DNA of 8,199 nt from Candidatus Bathyarchaeota archaeon (GCA_011041895.1 DRAE01000115.1:1-8199), one strand, 5' to 3'. Positions 1-7,525 are shown, counted from the stretch's first letter. The notes: generated from the letters alone by a model not told the origin. Numbers and translations: made by a program.

Positions 1-2
1 TA

Positions 3-635
3 GAAAATATATCCAGAGTCGAGGAGAGGTATGTCATCTTAAAGGAAACAGCCAAGAGTCTAATTGAGAACATTGGCGGTATTGATAAGCTTCTAAGCAT
101 GGATACGGGAGAGATTATAAAGGCCATGAACAAGTTGAAAGCATTTACAGACCCCTTGAAGAAGAAGATAATGGTTTTCCTGAAATTCATTCACGAGAGT
201 GGAATGTATAAGGTTGACCTGAGCAAGGTAATTGTTGCATTAGACTATCATCTAACCAGGATAGCTTTTAGAACTGGAATGATTTCCCTAAACGATGAAA
301 CCCTACTAGACAGGATTAGGAATGGAAAGAAAGTTAGAATCTATGAAGATTTGATGATAAGAAAAGCGGCTATTGAAGCCTACACTATTGTAGGCAATGA
401 AAGTGGCCTAGATGCCTTTACCGTAGACACGATATTCTGGAACCTCGGTAGAAGCTGTTGCAGATTGGAATATGCCTCATGTCACACATGTAGAAACGAA
501 AGATACTGTACATTCACTAAAGCAACATTTTACAAATGTGAAGGAAAGTGCCCTCTCTCCACGGTTTGTAAGGGGGCGGTCAGCAAGGAATATAGGTCAC
601 TAAAAGAGCACTTCATTAAAACATTTTTCTACTGA
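3..635 (+). CDS. HhH-GPD (endonuclease III)-like protein with iron-sulfur cluster loop, 5'-partial
   Basis: The reading frame is open from the left edge (first full codon at base 3), so the ATG at 99 is internal or only an alternative start; 210 residues are visible. The C-terminal half has Cys-x6-Cys-x2-Cys-x5-Cys (codons at 459, 480, 489, 507), exactly the spacing of the [4Fe-4S] loop of endonuclease III/MutY. About 70 residues earlier the segment LDYHLTRIAFRTG (Asp codon at 243) resembles the VDTH-x-x-R-x-x-x-R-T stretch around the catalytic Asp of endonuclease III, and NLGRSCC resembles its HGRYTC. I infer a base-excision glycosylase fold. However, no clear helix-hairpin-helix LPGVGxxTA motif or catalytic lysine is visible, so it may be a divergent or non-repair member. 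Four further cysteines (codons 456, 537, 549, 567) flank or follow the loop. The gene ends 41 bases before the preferred hypE start and is probably a separate function. Confidence 0.6.
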   Translation, partial: ENISRVEERYVILKETAKSLIENIGGIDKLLSMDTGEIIKAMNKLKAFTDPLKKKIMVFLKFIHESGMYKVDLSKVIVALDYHLTRIAFRTGMISLNDETLLDRIRNGKKVRIYEDLMIRKAAIEAYTIVGNESGLDAFTVDTIFWNLGRSCCRLEYASCHTCRNERYCTFTKATFYKCEGKCPLSTVCKGAVSKEYRSLKEHFIKTFFY

Positions 636-637
636 TA

Positions 638-645
638 CTTTAAGA
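638..645 (+). promoter_or_regulatory. Weak TATA-like element upstream of hypE
   Basis: CTTTAAGA lies in the only sizeable gap on the + strand. A start site about 25 bases downstream of its centre would fall near 667, about 10 bases before the ATG at 677, fitting a nearly leaderless transcript. That agrees with the absence of any Shine-Dalgarno sequence before hypE. There is no convincing purine-rich BRE before it, and AT-rich gaps give such matches by chance. Confidence 0.25.
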
Positions 646-676
646 AATAATAGTAAGCAGAGTGTATTTTGTTAAA

Positions 677-1690
677 ATGCCAGAGTTCGTTGACATAACA
701 TATGGTGGAGGAGGAGCTAAGACCAGAGAGATTATAGAAAATCTTATAGCGAAGAAAGCGAAAAAGTTGAATTTCTGGAATGGAATTGGCCTAGAAAGTA
801 TGGATGATGGATCAGCTGTTCCTGTGAATGATGGGTACCTCGTTTTCACAAGCGACAGCTATACCATTAAACCAATATTCTTCCCGGGAGGAGATATTGG
901 TAAGCTTGCAATCTCTGGAACGATAAACGACTTAGCTGTAATGGGAGCAAAACCGCTGGCGGTCATGGATAACATCATAGTTGAGGAGGGATTCAGCTTA
1001 AAGGATCTTGAGAAGATACTTGACAGCATAGAGACTTTAGCTAATGAAAATGATGTGGCCCTAATCGGAGGAGATTTTAAAGTTGTAGAGAGAAATGGAG
1101 TCGATAAGATAATTATAGGTATGATGGGAATAGGCTTTGCCGAGAAGATAGTGCTGGATAGCGGTCTCAGCCCTGGCGATAAGATCATCGTCAGTGGGCC
1201 CATTGGAACACATGAGATAGCCTTACTAGCTTACCGTGAAGGATTTTCAACCGAGAACGCAATAGAGTCTGATGCCAAGCCGCTATGGAACATGATATCA
1301 AAAGCTTTGAAAGTGGGTGGCATAACCGCGATGAAAGATCCTACGAGGGGGGGTATAGCGGGGGCATTGAATGAAATGGCAAAGAAATCACGTGTTAATG
1401 TTGTGATATATGAGGAGAAGCTTCCATTTCTGGATGAAGTTAAGGGTTTAGCTGAACTACTTGGCATAGATCTCCTAGAGGCTGCAAACGAGGGAATAGT
1501 TGTCATGGGAGTAAAAGAGGAAAAAGCTTACGAGGTGCTAGAGGTTCTCAGAAGAACAAGTGAAGGAAAAAGTGCTGAAATAATTGGAGAGGTAGTTGAA
1601 GGTACTGGAATGGTTATATTGGAAACCACTATTGGTGGAAAGCGTATAGTTGAGGAGCCTATTGGAAGCCCCACTCCGAGGGTGTGTTAA
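677..1690 (+). CDS. hypE: [NiFe] hydrogenase maturation protein HypE
   Basis: This is a PurM/AIR-synthase-like enzyme that uses ATP to dehydrate the carbamoyl group placed by HypF on its C-terminal cysteine, giving the thiocyanate that supplies cyanide to the hydrogenase iron. From the ATG at 677 it is 337 residues, a normal family length. Visible landmarks are MDDGSAVP (42-49), SDSYTIKP-FFPGGDIGKLAISGTINDLAVMGA (59-91), GGDFKVVERNGVDK (131-144), KDPTRGGIAGALNEMA (220-235), LLEAANEGIVV (266-276) and the C-terminal PRVC (334-337), which carries the acceptor cysteine. A GTG at 662 in frame would add five residues, but family alignment favours the ATG. Two usually well-kept spots differ from the common HypE form: GTHE (177-180) where GDHG is usual, and GGDF where TGDT is usual. 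The stop abuts the hypC start, so the two are co-transcribed. The intact C-terminal motif argues for an active protein. Confidence 0.95.
   Translation: MPEFVDITYGGGGAKTREIIENLIAKKAKKLNFWNGIGLESMDDGSAVPVNDGYLVFTSDSYTIKPIFFPGGDIGKLAISGTINDLAVMGAKPLAVMDNIIVEEGFSLKDLEKILDSIETLANENDVALIGGDFKVVERNGVDKIIIGMMGIGFAEKIVLDSGLSPGDKIIVSGPIGTHEIALLAYREGFSTENAIESDAKPLWNMISKALKVGGITAMKDPTRGGIAGALNEMAKKSRVNVVIYEEKLPFLDEVKGLAELLGIDLLEAANEGIVVMGVKEEKAYEVLEVLRRTSEGKSAEIIGEVVEGTGMVILETTIGGKRIVEEPIGSPTPRVC
1678..1684 (+). promoter_or_regulatory. Shine-Dalgarno site for hypC inside the hypE 3' end
   Basis: GAGGGTG lies six bases before the hypC ATG, within the last codons of hypE. It supports independent or coupled initiation at the abutting TAA-ATG junction. 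Confidence 0.55.
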
Positions 1691-1909
1691 ATGTGCCTTG
1701 CAATACCTGGAAAGGTTATTGAGATATTAGAAAATGAGAAAATAGCTATAGTAGATTTCATGGGGTTGAAAAAGAAGGTCGACGTTAGCTTAGTTGAAGA
1801 TGTTAAAGTTGGAGACTATGTCCTAGTCCATGTAGGATATGCAATTGAGAAAATCGATGAAAAAGCTGCTCTAGAAACGTTGAAGCTTTGGAGGGAGATT
1901 TCAGCGTAG
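1691..1909 (+). CDS. hypC: [NiFe] hydrogenase maturation chaperone HypC (HypC/HybG/HupF family)
   Basis: This is a small chaperone that, with HypD, carries the Fe(CN)2CO unit and delivers it to the hydrogenase large-subunit precursor. The 72-residue protein begins MCLAIPGKVIEI. Cys2, exposed after removal of the initiator Met, is the iron/HypD-binding residue of the family. It also has the family signature GDYVLVHVGYAIEKID (41-56) containing His47. Length and start are typical. It begins directly after the hypE stop, giving a two-gene hypE-hypC unit. Its last 9 bases overlap the end of hypF on the opposite strand. No hypD, hypA, hypB or hydrogenase structural gene is present in the window. 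Confidence 0.96.
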   Translation: MCLAIPGKVIEILENEKIAIVDFMGLKKKVDVSLVEDVKVGDYVLVHVGYAIEKIDEKAALETLKLWREISA

Positions 1910-4225
1910 GTTAGCTGCTCCTACACACGCTTGTCCAAGCGAGATTCCACCGTCTCCACATGGAATGTTTCTGTGTAGTAAAAGCTTAAAGCCCTCTTTC
2001 GTAACTTTCTTCTCTATTATCCCGGTTATTATCTCGTTGTACGCTACTCCTCCACTAAATCCTATTATTTTAATTCCTTCATCTTTAGCGATTTCAATGG
2101 CAGCCTCCGCGAGAGAATTCGCCAAGTAATAGTGGGCAGCATACGCTAGAGCTGGTGCACTATATCTTTCAAGGATTTCGAAAAGCTTGACTAGAAGTGG
2201 AGAGGTTTCTATGATTATCTGATCCTTCTCGTATGAGAGACTTGGTTTGATCCTTGGAAAATCTCGGCTGCATTTTTTTGCTACGCTTTCAAGCTTCATT
2301 GCTCCCTCGCCTTCATATGTTCTCTTATGGCATATTCCAAGCATACAGGCTATGGCATCTAGCAATCTTCCTGTACTGGATGTGTGAAACAGATTGACCC
2401 CCCTGTCGATTTGCTTGTATATCAGTTCAATCTCCCTTTCAGCGTCAATGAATCCATTGCTATATCTTTCAATCAAGACTTTAGCAAGATGCTCCCTGTC
2501 AATTAAATCCGCCAGCATTGCCTGAAGCATTCTTCCATACCATATAGAGCATAAGTCCCCTCCAGGCATTGGCCTGTACTCTAGGTGGGCTTTCCTCTCA
2601 AAACTTGAAAAATCTCCAAGGAGAATCTCCCCTCCCCATATATTTCCATCGAGGCCGTAGCCCACACCGTCACAGACTATGCAGATAATAAGATCATCTG
2701 GAGAGAGCCTGTTTTCAGCCATTAGAGACGCCATATGCGCATGATGATGCTGTACTGCAATGTTTTCACAGTTAAACTCTCCTGACAACTTTTCAGCAAC
2801 TATGTTCGTTAAATAGCGTGGGTGAAGGTCATGACAAACAGCTTCTATTTGATTAACCCTTAACAGCCTCATCAGATTTCTGACGGTGCCCTCCAGAAAC
2901 TCAAGAGTTTCCAGCGTTTCTACGTCGCCTATGTGCTGCGTTAAGAAGCATTGGTCACCTCTTTGAACAGCTCCTGTAACACATAGTTCAGGGCCTACGG
3001 CCACCACATTGGCTGTGAAGGGAACCTTCACTGGTAAGGGAGCGTAGCCGCGTGATCTTCTAACCATTACATGTCTTCCATTCCCAAATACTTTGACAAC
3101 GGAGTCATCGCATCTGTTAACTATTTCCCTATCATGTATGACTATATAATCTACCACCTTTGATAGCTTACTGATGGCATCTTCATTTGATGTAACCATT
3201 GGCTCCCCTGGATAGTTTGCGGAGGTCATTACAAGGGCTAGTCCATTGAATTCTTTCAGTATAAGGTAGTGTATGCCAGAGTATGGGAGCATCACTCCCA
3301 CGGAGTCCAATCCTGGGGATACATACTCTGATAGTGGAAATGGCTTTCGCTTGGGAAGTACTACTATAGGCTTTGCATATGATGTGAGAAGCTCCCTAGC
3401 TTTCTCCTCTACTATGGCATACTCCTCAACTTTTTCAAGTGAAAGGGACATTACTGCAAGGGGTTTGTTAGGCTTTCTTCTGCGTTTTCTCAGTTCCTTT
3501 AATGCATGATCGTCTTCAGCGTCTACTGCTATATGAAAGCCTCCAATTCCCTTGATTGCCAGAATATATCCTTCAGACAGCAGCTTGGATACTTCACTTA
3601 TAACATCCTTACACGAGATGTGTTCTCCTCTATTATTTAAGAGAAATAACTTAGGTCCACACAGTGGGCAGCATATGGTTTGGGCGTTAAACCTTCTATC
3701 TTCTGGAGATAAAAATTCTTTGCCACAATATTTGCAAAGTGGAAAGTGTTTCATCGATGTTGTCTCTCTGTCATAGGGGATATCGTAGAGTATCGTGTAT
3801 CTTGGACCACATTCAGCGCACGCTGTAAATGGATATTTAAAGTGTCTATCCTTAGGGTTGTTGATATCTTGTAAGCATTTTTCACATATTGAAATGTCAG
3901 GGGGGATAAATGAGGGAATTATATTCTTTTTACTTTTTGAACTTGCTATAATTTCAAAGGACGAGTACCTTCCTTTGTATTTTTTTATTTCAACTTTAAA
4001 GCTATCATAGATTGCCGCAGCCGGCTTATTTTCCTTCAATGCCGAGATAAACTTGTTTACATTATCAAGGGTTCCCTCCACAACAATCTCTATTCCAGCA
4101 TCTCCTAGATTCTGCACATAACCCTTTAAATCATGCTTGACAGCCTCTCTATAGACAAATGGTCTAAAACCTAATCCTTGAACTAGACCAGATATGGATA
4201 TTCTAGCCTGAATTAACTGTCTCAT
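1901..4225 (-). CDS. hypF: Carbamoyltransferase HypF, [NiFe] hydrogenase maturation
   Basis: HypF converts carbamoyl phosphate and ATP to carbamoyl-AMP and transfers the carbamoyl group to the C-terminal cysteine of HypE in the cytoplasm. The 774 residues are full length with all expected parts in order. The acylphosphatase domain (about 5-92) has GFRPFVY (Arg21) and Asn39. Two zinc fingers of form Cys-x2-Cys-x18-Cys-x2-Cys follow (114-139 and 164-189). The YrdC-like domain (about 200-390) includes KGIGGFHIAVDA, RRRKPNKPLAVM and LVMTSAN. The Kae1-like domain (about 400-774) includes VQHHHAHMAS (491-500), CDGVGYGLDGNIWGGE (518-533), FSGGVAYN (723-730) and CGDGGISLGQA (756-766). No key residue appears lost. 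The ATG overlaps the stop of the preceding membrane-protein gene as ATGA, so translation is probably coupled. A purine-rich AAAGGGA about 8 bases upstream may serve as ribosome binding site. It is the last gene of the leftward operon and its stop lies inside the hypC 3' end. Confidence 0.97.
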   Translation of the reverse strand: MRQLIQARISISGLVQGLGFRPFVYREAVKHDLKGYVQNLGDAGIEIVVEGTLDNVNKFISALKENKPAAAIYDSFKVEIKKYKGRYSSFEIIASSKSKKNIIPSFIPPDISICEKCLQDINNPKDRHFKYPFTACAECGPRYTILYDIPYDRETTSMKHFPLCKYCGKEFLSPEDRRFNAQTICCPLCGPKLFLLNNRGEHISCKDVISEVSKLLSEGYILAIKGIGGFHIAVDAEDDHALKELRKRRRKPNKPLAVMSLSLEKVEEYAIVEEKARELLTSYAKPIVVLPKRKPFPLSEYVSPGLDSVGVMLPYSGIHYLILKEFNGLALVMTSANYPGEPMVTSNEDAISKLSKVVDYIVIHDREIVNRCDDSVVKVFGNGRHVMVRRSRGYAPLPVKVPFTANVVAVGPELCVTGAVQRGDQCFLTQHIGDVETLETLEFLEGTVRNLMRLLRVNQIEAVCHDLHPRYLTNIVAEKLSGEFNCENIAVQHHHAHMASLMAENRLSPDDLIICIVCDGVGYGLDGNIWGGEILLGDFSSFERKAHLEYRPMPGGDLCSIWYGRMLQAMLADLIDREHLAKVLIERYSNGFIDAEREIELIYKQIDRGVNLFHTSSTGRLLDAIACMLGICHKRTYEGEGAMKLESVAKKCSRDFPRIKPSLSYEKDQIIIETSPLLVKLFEILERYSAPALAYAAHYYLANSLAEAAIEIAKDEGIKIIGFSGGVAYNEIITGIIEKKVTKEGFKLLLHRNIPCGDGGISLGQACVGAANLR

Positions 4226-4824
4226 ACTATGATCCCTTTAAACGATACTATGAACAATAGAAAAGTCGGCGGTATAAGCGACTTAACTTTATAGAATATG
4301 ATCGAAGATATAAGCGCAGTTATGGCCATAGAAACTAGCGTTTCTATCGATGATGGGGACACAACTGGTATCATAAATGCTACGAGGCAAGAGGTGCTGA
4401 TTGCTATTTTGAGGAGTTCCCTAATCTTAACACCTTGAAGAATCCCTTGAAACATTGTACATGACGCTAGAATATATAGTAGTTTCCAGGCAGGATCGAC
4501 TATACTTATCGGAAAGGAAGAAATTGAAATGAAAAAATTGATGGAGCAAATAGATAAAGTCAGTTTTAGAAAGAGGCCAGTTAAGGCTCCGTATATGAAA
4601 AGGAATAACGATTTAATAGGGCCATCATATAATCTTAGGGACTTGATGCTCCAGCCAACAACCGATAATGACGTTAATAGTAATGAGGCTATGAGGATCG
4701 TGTCGGCTATGAATCTATTGAATCCAATTACCTTTTCATATGCAAGAATGAAATTGAAGATTATAAAGGCTGGGTATACCTTAATGCAATCCACAGTATT
4801 TACTATTTTCTCTTCAGTTTCCAT
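4222..4824 (-). CDS. Polytopic membrane protein of unknown function
   Basis: I do not recognise a family. The 200-residue protein is strongly hydrophobic, with about six or seven likely membrane segments (roughly 16-33, 38-58, 70-94, 103-125, 138-155, 160-179 and 184-200) joined by short loops, and a short acidic N-terminus (METEEK). No catalytic motif or conserved charged pair stands out. The start at 4824 is supported by a strong GGGAGG site nine bases upstream. The gene begins 22 bases inside the end of the FtsX-like permease gene and ends in an ATGA overlap with hypF. Its position directly after the permease suggests a second subunit or accessory protein of that transporter, which is an inference. 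The end of the protein right after a hydrophobic stretch leaves almost no C-terminal tail. Confidence 0.8.
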   Translation of the reverse strand: METEEKIVNTVDCIKVYPAFIIFNFILAYEKVIGFNRFIADTILIASLLLTSLSVVGWSIKSLRLYDGPIKSLFLFIYGALTGLFLKLTLSICSINFFISISSFPISIVDPAWKLLYILASCTMFQGILQGVKIRELLKIAISTSCLVAFMIPVVSPSSIETLVSMAITALISSIIFYKVKSLIPPTFLLFIVSFKGIIV

Positions 4825-6890
4825 TCTAGGATTGCCTCCCTAACCCTTGACAGAGCCTCGTAAGCGTATACCCCCTTTCTCTTGCTTTTAAACAATGGAA
4901 ACACTGGAATCGCGGTCATAATGATCTCTTCCGGTCCTGTGGAGTCTTTTCTTCCTCTTCCCTGCACAGTTGTAAGCACATCTACGACGACTGCTTGCTC
5001 TCCTATTATAGTATACTTCAAGAATATGTATTTCAAACGACACCCATCTGAAAGCTGTTTTTCTACGATTTTGATTCCGCTAGTTGAAACAAGCCCACTC
5101 TTAACTTTTAACCTATCCTTCAGAAACATAAGCAAATCATCGAATTCACTCCATGAAAGCTTAATGTTGAAGTATTCCTTATAGATGTCCTTGGATAATC
5201 TTTTTTTCATGGATGGAACCCATTTCCTACGAAGTGAGGGGGTTACCATGAGAGACGCCTTATGAGCTGGAATTATAGCTGCTAAAATGCTGGCCATCGT
5301 TGCAAGACATATCCCAAGCAGTAGCTTGTCGATGGAAAATGTAGCTTTCAGGATTAGGTTTGTTGAAGCATATTTCGTCTTTTCAGCAATTACTATGACA
5401 AAGAAACTTAGAAAAGATCCAACTACGCCGCTTATCAATCCCAATATTAGCGACTCTATAATAACCGAAAGAAGGATTACAGAAGGAGATGCACCTAGCG
5501 ACGAGAAAGTTGACAGTTCTCTCTTCCGTTCATATATGTTTGATAGAATCGTATTTATCGTAATTAGGAAAGCTAGTGTAGATACTATAAAGAGAAAGTT
5601 CATGTTATAGATGACATTGGATGTAGAGAAGTAAAACATTGAAAGTTGTTTTCCAGAAACTGCTTCAACTACTATGCCGAGCATTTTTGCAGTGTCCGCG
5701 AACTCCTTCGCAACTTTAAATACGTTAACACTTGGAAACATTTCCAAGGTTATCTTTCTGACTGGAAGCTTCATTAAGTTCGCTATTGGAAGACTAACGA
5801 TGAACGTGTATTCTGTAGAGAGAGGCTCCTCCTTGTAGTTTGGGGTGTATGCTGTGACTATGGGGTGTATATATGATCCATCTACATCTCTTATGGCGGT
5901 TATCGCATCATCCTGAAAGACTCCACATACGATCAGTGGGAGCCTTAGCTTTGTAACATCTATCTCCAATTCAATAACTGAGCCTATGGTTACGTTGAAT
6001 TCCTTACAGAATGACTCACTCACTACGATTTCATTACCGGAAAATGATGGAAGAACACCCTCTTTCAGTGTTGCATCTAGGATTCTATAATCAAATGAAG
6101 AATTGGATCCAGTCACACTATATACACAATATATCGGAATGGCGCGCCCTGAATAGCGTATATGAGCTCGTGGAAACACGTCCATATATAGCATCGATGA
6201 TTGTGAAACGTTTCCAATCAGAGAGGCTTTATATATTACAGCTTTGGGAATCATCGATGGAACCATTGTGTGTCTGCCAGCTTCAAGTTGAACCTTTTCG
6301 AGCTCACCCTTAACAACTATGATATTTCCATGGCTGTCCGACAAGACCTTACCACTCTCTACAAGGACGGGAGCCGATGCTATGGACACGAAAAGCATAG
6401 TCGCCAGAATTATTGATATGAGACTTATCGCCGTAAAACTTGTAGTTAACGGTCTCTTCTTCATGTCTCTTAAAGCTATTGTTATATGCACTGGAATTAT
6501 TTTGAGAATATCCTCTTTTATTCCTGCTGGGGCCTCCACAGATAAGCTTCTTCTAATGCCTGAGATGAATGCTAGAGGAAGGAACAAGCCAAGGAATATT
6601 ATTCCAGGAAGTATTGGAAGAAGTAGTGAGGTATGTTCATATTGTATAAGCTCGACAGAGATAAAAACTATTAGAACAGGGATACCATACGCAAAAAGAA
6701 AGCCTTCAATGAACCTAACAATTTCTCGCACCAGTTTCCCCGTTTGAAAATGCAGCGAGATATAATAGACCACCGTCAGCAACACCAATGCTAAACCTAC
6801 TAGAATTGGGGGTAGGATGCGAAGAAATACTACAAGTATAGCGAGAGCATATAGAAGAGACCACATCAATATCTCAAATTTAATTCTCAT
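4803..6890 (-). CDS. FtsX/MacB-type ABC transporter permease with extra N-terminal helices and C-terminal domain
   Basis: This is an integral membrane subunit of the FtsX-like permease class, which moves or extracts lipophilic or peptide cargo, or transmits signals, when driven by a separate ATPase. The core is recognisable. ALRDMKKRPLTTSFTAISLISIILATMLFV (139-168) is the coupling segment and first core helix. An extracytoplasmic domain follows (about 175-425), containing EGVLPSFSGNEIVVSESFCKEFNVTIGSVIEL as in MacB_PCD domains. Then come three helices (about 430-450, 470-500, 521-545) with the cytoplasmic loop NIYERKRELSTFSSLGASPS (451-470), the classic FtsX contact motif. Unusually, about four helices precede the core (about 7-25, 27-47, 63-83, 88-111) and a hydrophilic domain of about 145 residues follows it (551-695). 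The ATG follows a GAGGT site by six bases and overlaps the PqqD-like stop as TAATG. No ATPase gene is in view; it may lie elsewhere. Confidence 0.82.
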   Translation of the reverse strand: MRIKFEILMWSLLYALAILVVFLRILPPILVGLALVLLTVVYYISLHFQTGKLVREIVRFIEGFLFAYGIPVLIVFISVELIQYEHTSLLLPILPGIIFLGLFLPLAFISGIRRSLSVEAPAGIKEDILKIIPVHITIALRDMKKRPLTTSFTAISLISIILATMLFVSIASAPVLVESGKVLSDSHGNIIVVKGELEKVQLEAGRHTMVPSMIPKAVIYKASLIGNVSQSSMLYMDVFPRAHIRYSGRAIPIYCVYSVTGSNSSFDYRILDATLKEGVLPSFSGNEIVVSESFCKEFNVTIGSVIELEIDVTKLRLPLIVCGVFQDDAITAIRDVDGSYIHPIVTAYTPNYKEEPLSTEYTFIVSLPIANLMKLPVRKITLEMFPSVNVFKVAKEFADTAKMLGIVVEAVSGKQLSMFYFSTSNVIYNMNFLFIVSTLAFLITINTILSNIYERKRELSTFSSLGASPSVILLSVIIESLILGLISGVVGSFLSFFVIVIAEKTKYASTNLILKATFSIDKLLLGICLATMASILAAIIPAHKASLMVTPSLRRKWVPSMKKRLSKDIYKEYFNIKLSWSEFDDLLMFLKDRLKVKSGLVSTSGIKIVEKQLSDGCRLKYIFLKYTIIGEQAVVVDVLTTVQGRGRKDSTGPEEIIMTAIPVFPLFKSKRKGVYAYEALSRVREAILEWKLKRK
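4834..4840 (-). promoter_or_regulatory. Shine-Dalgarno site deciding the start of the 200-residue membrane protein
   Basis: On the - strand this reads GGGAGGC, nine bases before the ATG at 4824, inside the end of the permease gene. It supports the 22-base overlap as genuine rather than an over-extended start. Confidence 0.6.
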
Positions 6891-7255
6891 TACTTTACCT
6901 CGATCAGACCTTTTCTTTCAAGTTTTCTAAGATATGTTAGGAGATATTGTTCAATTTTACTTTCTTCGATGTCAAGCTTCCTCGAGATTTTCCTTAAAAT
7001 GTCACTTATAGTGTTCTCCCCATCACAAAGCTCCCATACTAATGACCCAACTTCATCTAGGACATATTTCCTATATGGTTCAACGTCATCACCCAAAAGC
7101 TTTTTAGCTATCTTGTATTTTAACCCCTGATCTCTCTTCAGAACCAGAACTTCGCCGCTTGGATATTTTCTCCAAGTAACGTCTCTGCCATGTATGGGTT
7201 TAAGCTTCATAATTTCCTCTCGAGTCAAGTAGAGCTTCTTGCGCATCTTAAACAC
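6890..7255 (-). CDS. PqqD-like small protein (possible peptide-binding, winged-helix)
   Basis: The 121-residue protein has a PqqD-family core at about 62-121: RKYVLDEVGSLVWELCDGENTISDIL, a spacer, then IEQYLLTYLRKLERKGLIEV. This follows the family pattern of Leu-Asp-x-x-Gly-x-x-x-Trp-x-x-x-x-Gly, then a helix and a C-terminal winged-helix-like end. PqqD binds the PqqA precursor peptide, and related domains act as leader-peptide recognition elements for RiPP-modifying enzymes. That role is known for the family but not shown here, and no radical SAM enzyme or precursor peptide is visible. An N-terminal part of about 60 residues, rich in Lys and Arg, precedes the core. The GTG at 7255 abuts the preceding stop (TAA-GTG). 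An ATG at 7246 would remove three residues, and neither has a clear ribosome site. The stop overlaps the permease ATG by one base, so it may work with that transporter. Confidence 0.78.
   Translation of the reverse strand: MFKMRKKLYLTREEIMKLKPIHGRDVTWRKYPSGEVLVLKRDQGLKYKIAKKLLGDDVEPYRKYVLDEVGSLVWELCDGENTISDILRKISRKLDIEESKIEQYLLTYLRKLERKGLIEVK
6897..6901 (-). promoter_or_regulatory. Shine-Dalgarno site of the FtsX-like permease gene
   Basis: The - strand reads GAGGT six bases before the ATG at 6890, within the last codons of the PqqD-like gene. It fixes the permease start at the TAATG junction. Confidence 0.6.
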
Positions 7256-7525
7256 TTAATGTATTAAGAGAGATATTAATGATGCTATGCTAAAGGCGAT
7301 CATAAAGCCTGCTACGAGATACTTTAGAAACTCTATTGATGATCTGAATCCTATCATGTAATGGTACACTGTGAAAACACACATGAGGAAAATCGTTCCT
7401 GCGATGACATTTCTCATGAAAATAGGGACTGCAAGAATATCGAGAAGAAAGATGAATATCTTCTGCTGCATTGGAATACTCTCTTTAGCCTTAGCCTTTC
7501 GGCGATAGGCTTTCTTTTTGACCAT
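7256..7525 (-). CDS. Small membrane protein, unknown function
   Basis: No family is recognised. The 89-residue protein starts with a very basic stretch (MVKKKAYRRKAKAK), followed by two or three hydrophobic segments (about 22-37, 39-58 and 66-88). By the positive-inside rule the N-terminus is probably cytoplasmic. The ATG at 7525 has GGG six bases upstream. The gene begins three bases after the stop of the 97-residue membrane protein and abuts the PqqD-like gene, so it is clearly part of the operon. It could be an accessory subunit of the OPT-like or the FtsX-like transporter; the sequence does not decide between them. Confidence 0.72.
   Translation of the reverse strand: MVKKKAYRRKAKAKESIPMQQKIFIFLLDILAVPIFMRNVIAGTIFLMCVFTVYHYMIGFRSSIEFLKYLVAGFMIAFSIASLISLLIH

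Noticed and set aside
662..676. Upstream GTG start for hypE at 662
   Set aside because: It adds five residues not expected in the family and has no ribosome site; the ATG at 677 gives the normal HypE N-terminus. It cannot be fully excluded.
640..1506. Three - strand open frames opposite hypE (640-849, 859-1203, 1231-1506)
   Set aside because: Low-complexity Ser/Ile/Pro-rich translations antisense to conserved HypE motifs, with no start signals.
2273..2279. Run of seven T on the + strand, possible terminator for the hypE-hypC transcript
   Set aside because: It lies about 365 bases past hypC inside hypF and is explained by Lys-Lys-Cys codons there; no supporting structure was seen.
3273..3509. 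Open frames on the + strand opposite hypF (also 3552-3776 and 3795-4010)
   Set aside because: They are antisense to well-conserved HypF domains, have no ribosome site or family resemblance, and are explained as shadows of the codon pattern of hypF.
6319..6747. 142-residue open frame on the + strand opposite the permease (also 6011-6313, 5287-5610, 4882-5184, 4529-4843)
   Set aside because: Antisense shadows of the permease and its downstream membrane-protein gene; the - strand products have coherent topology and Shine-Dalgarno sites, these do not.
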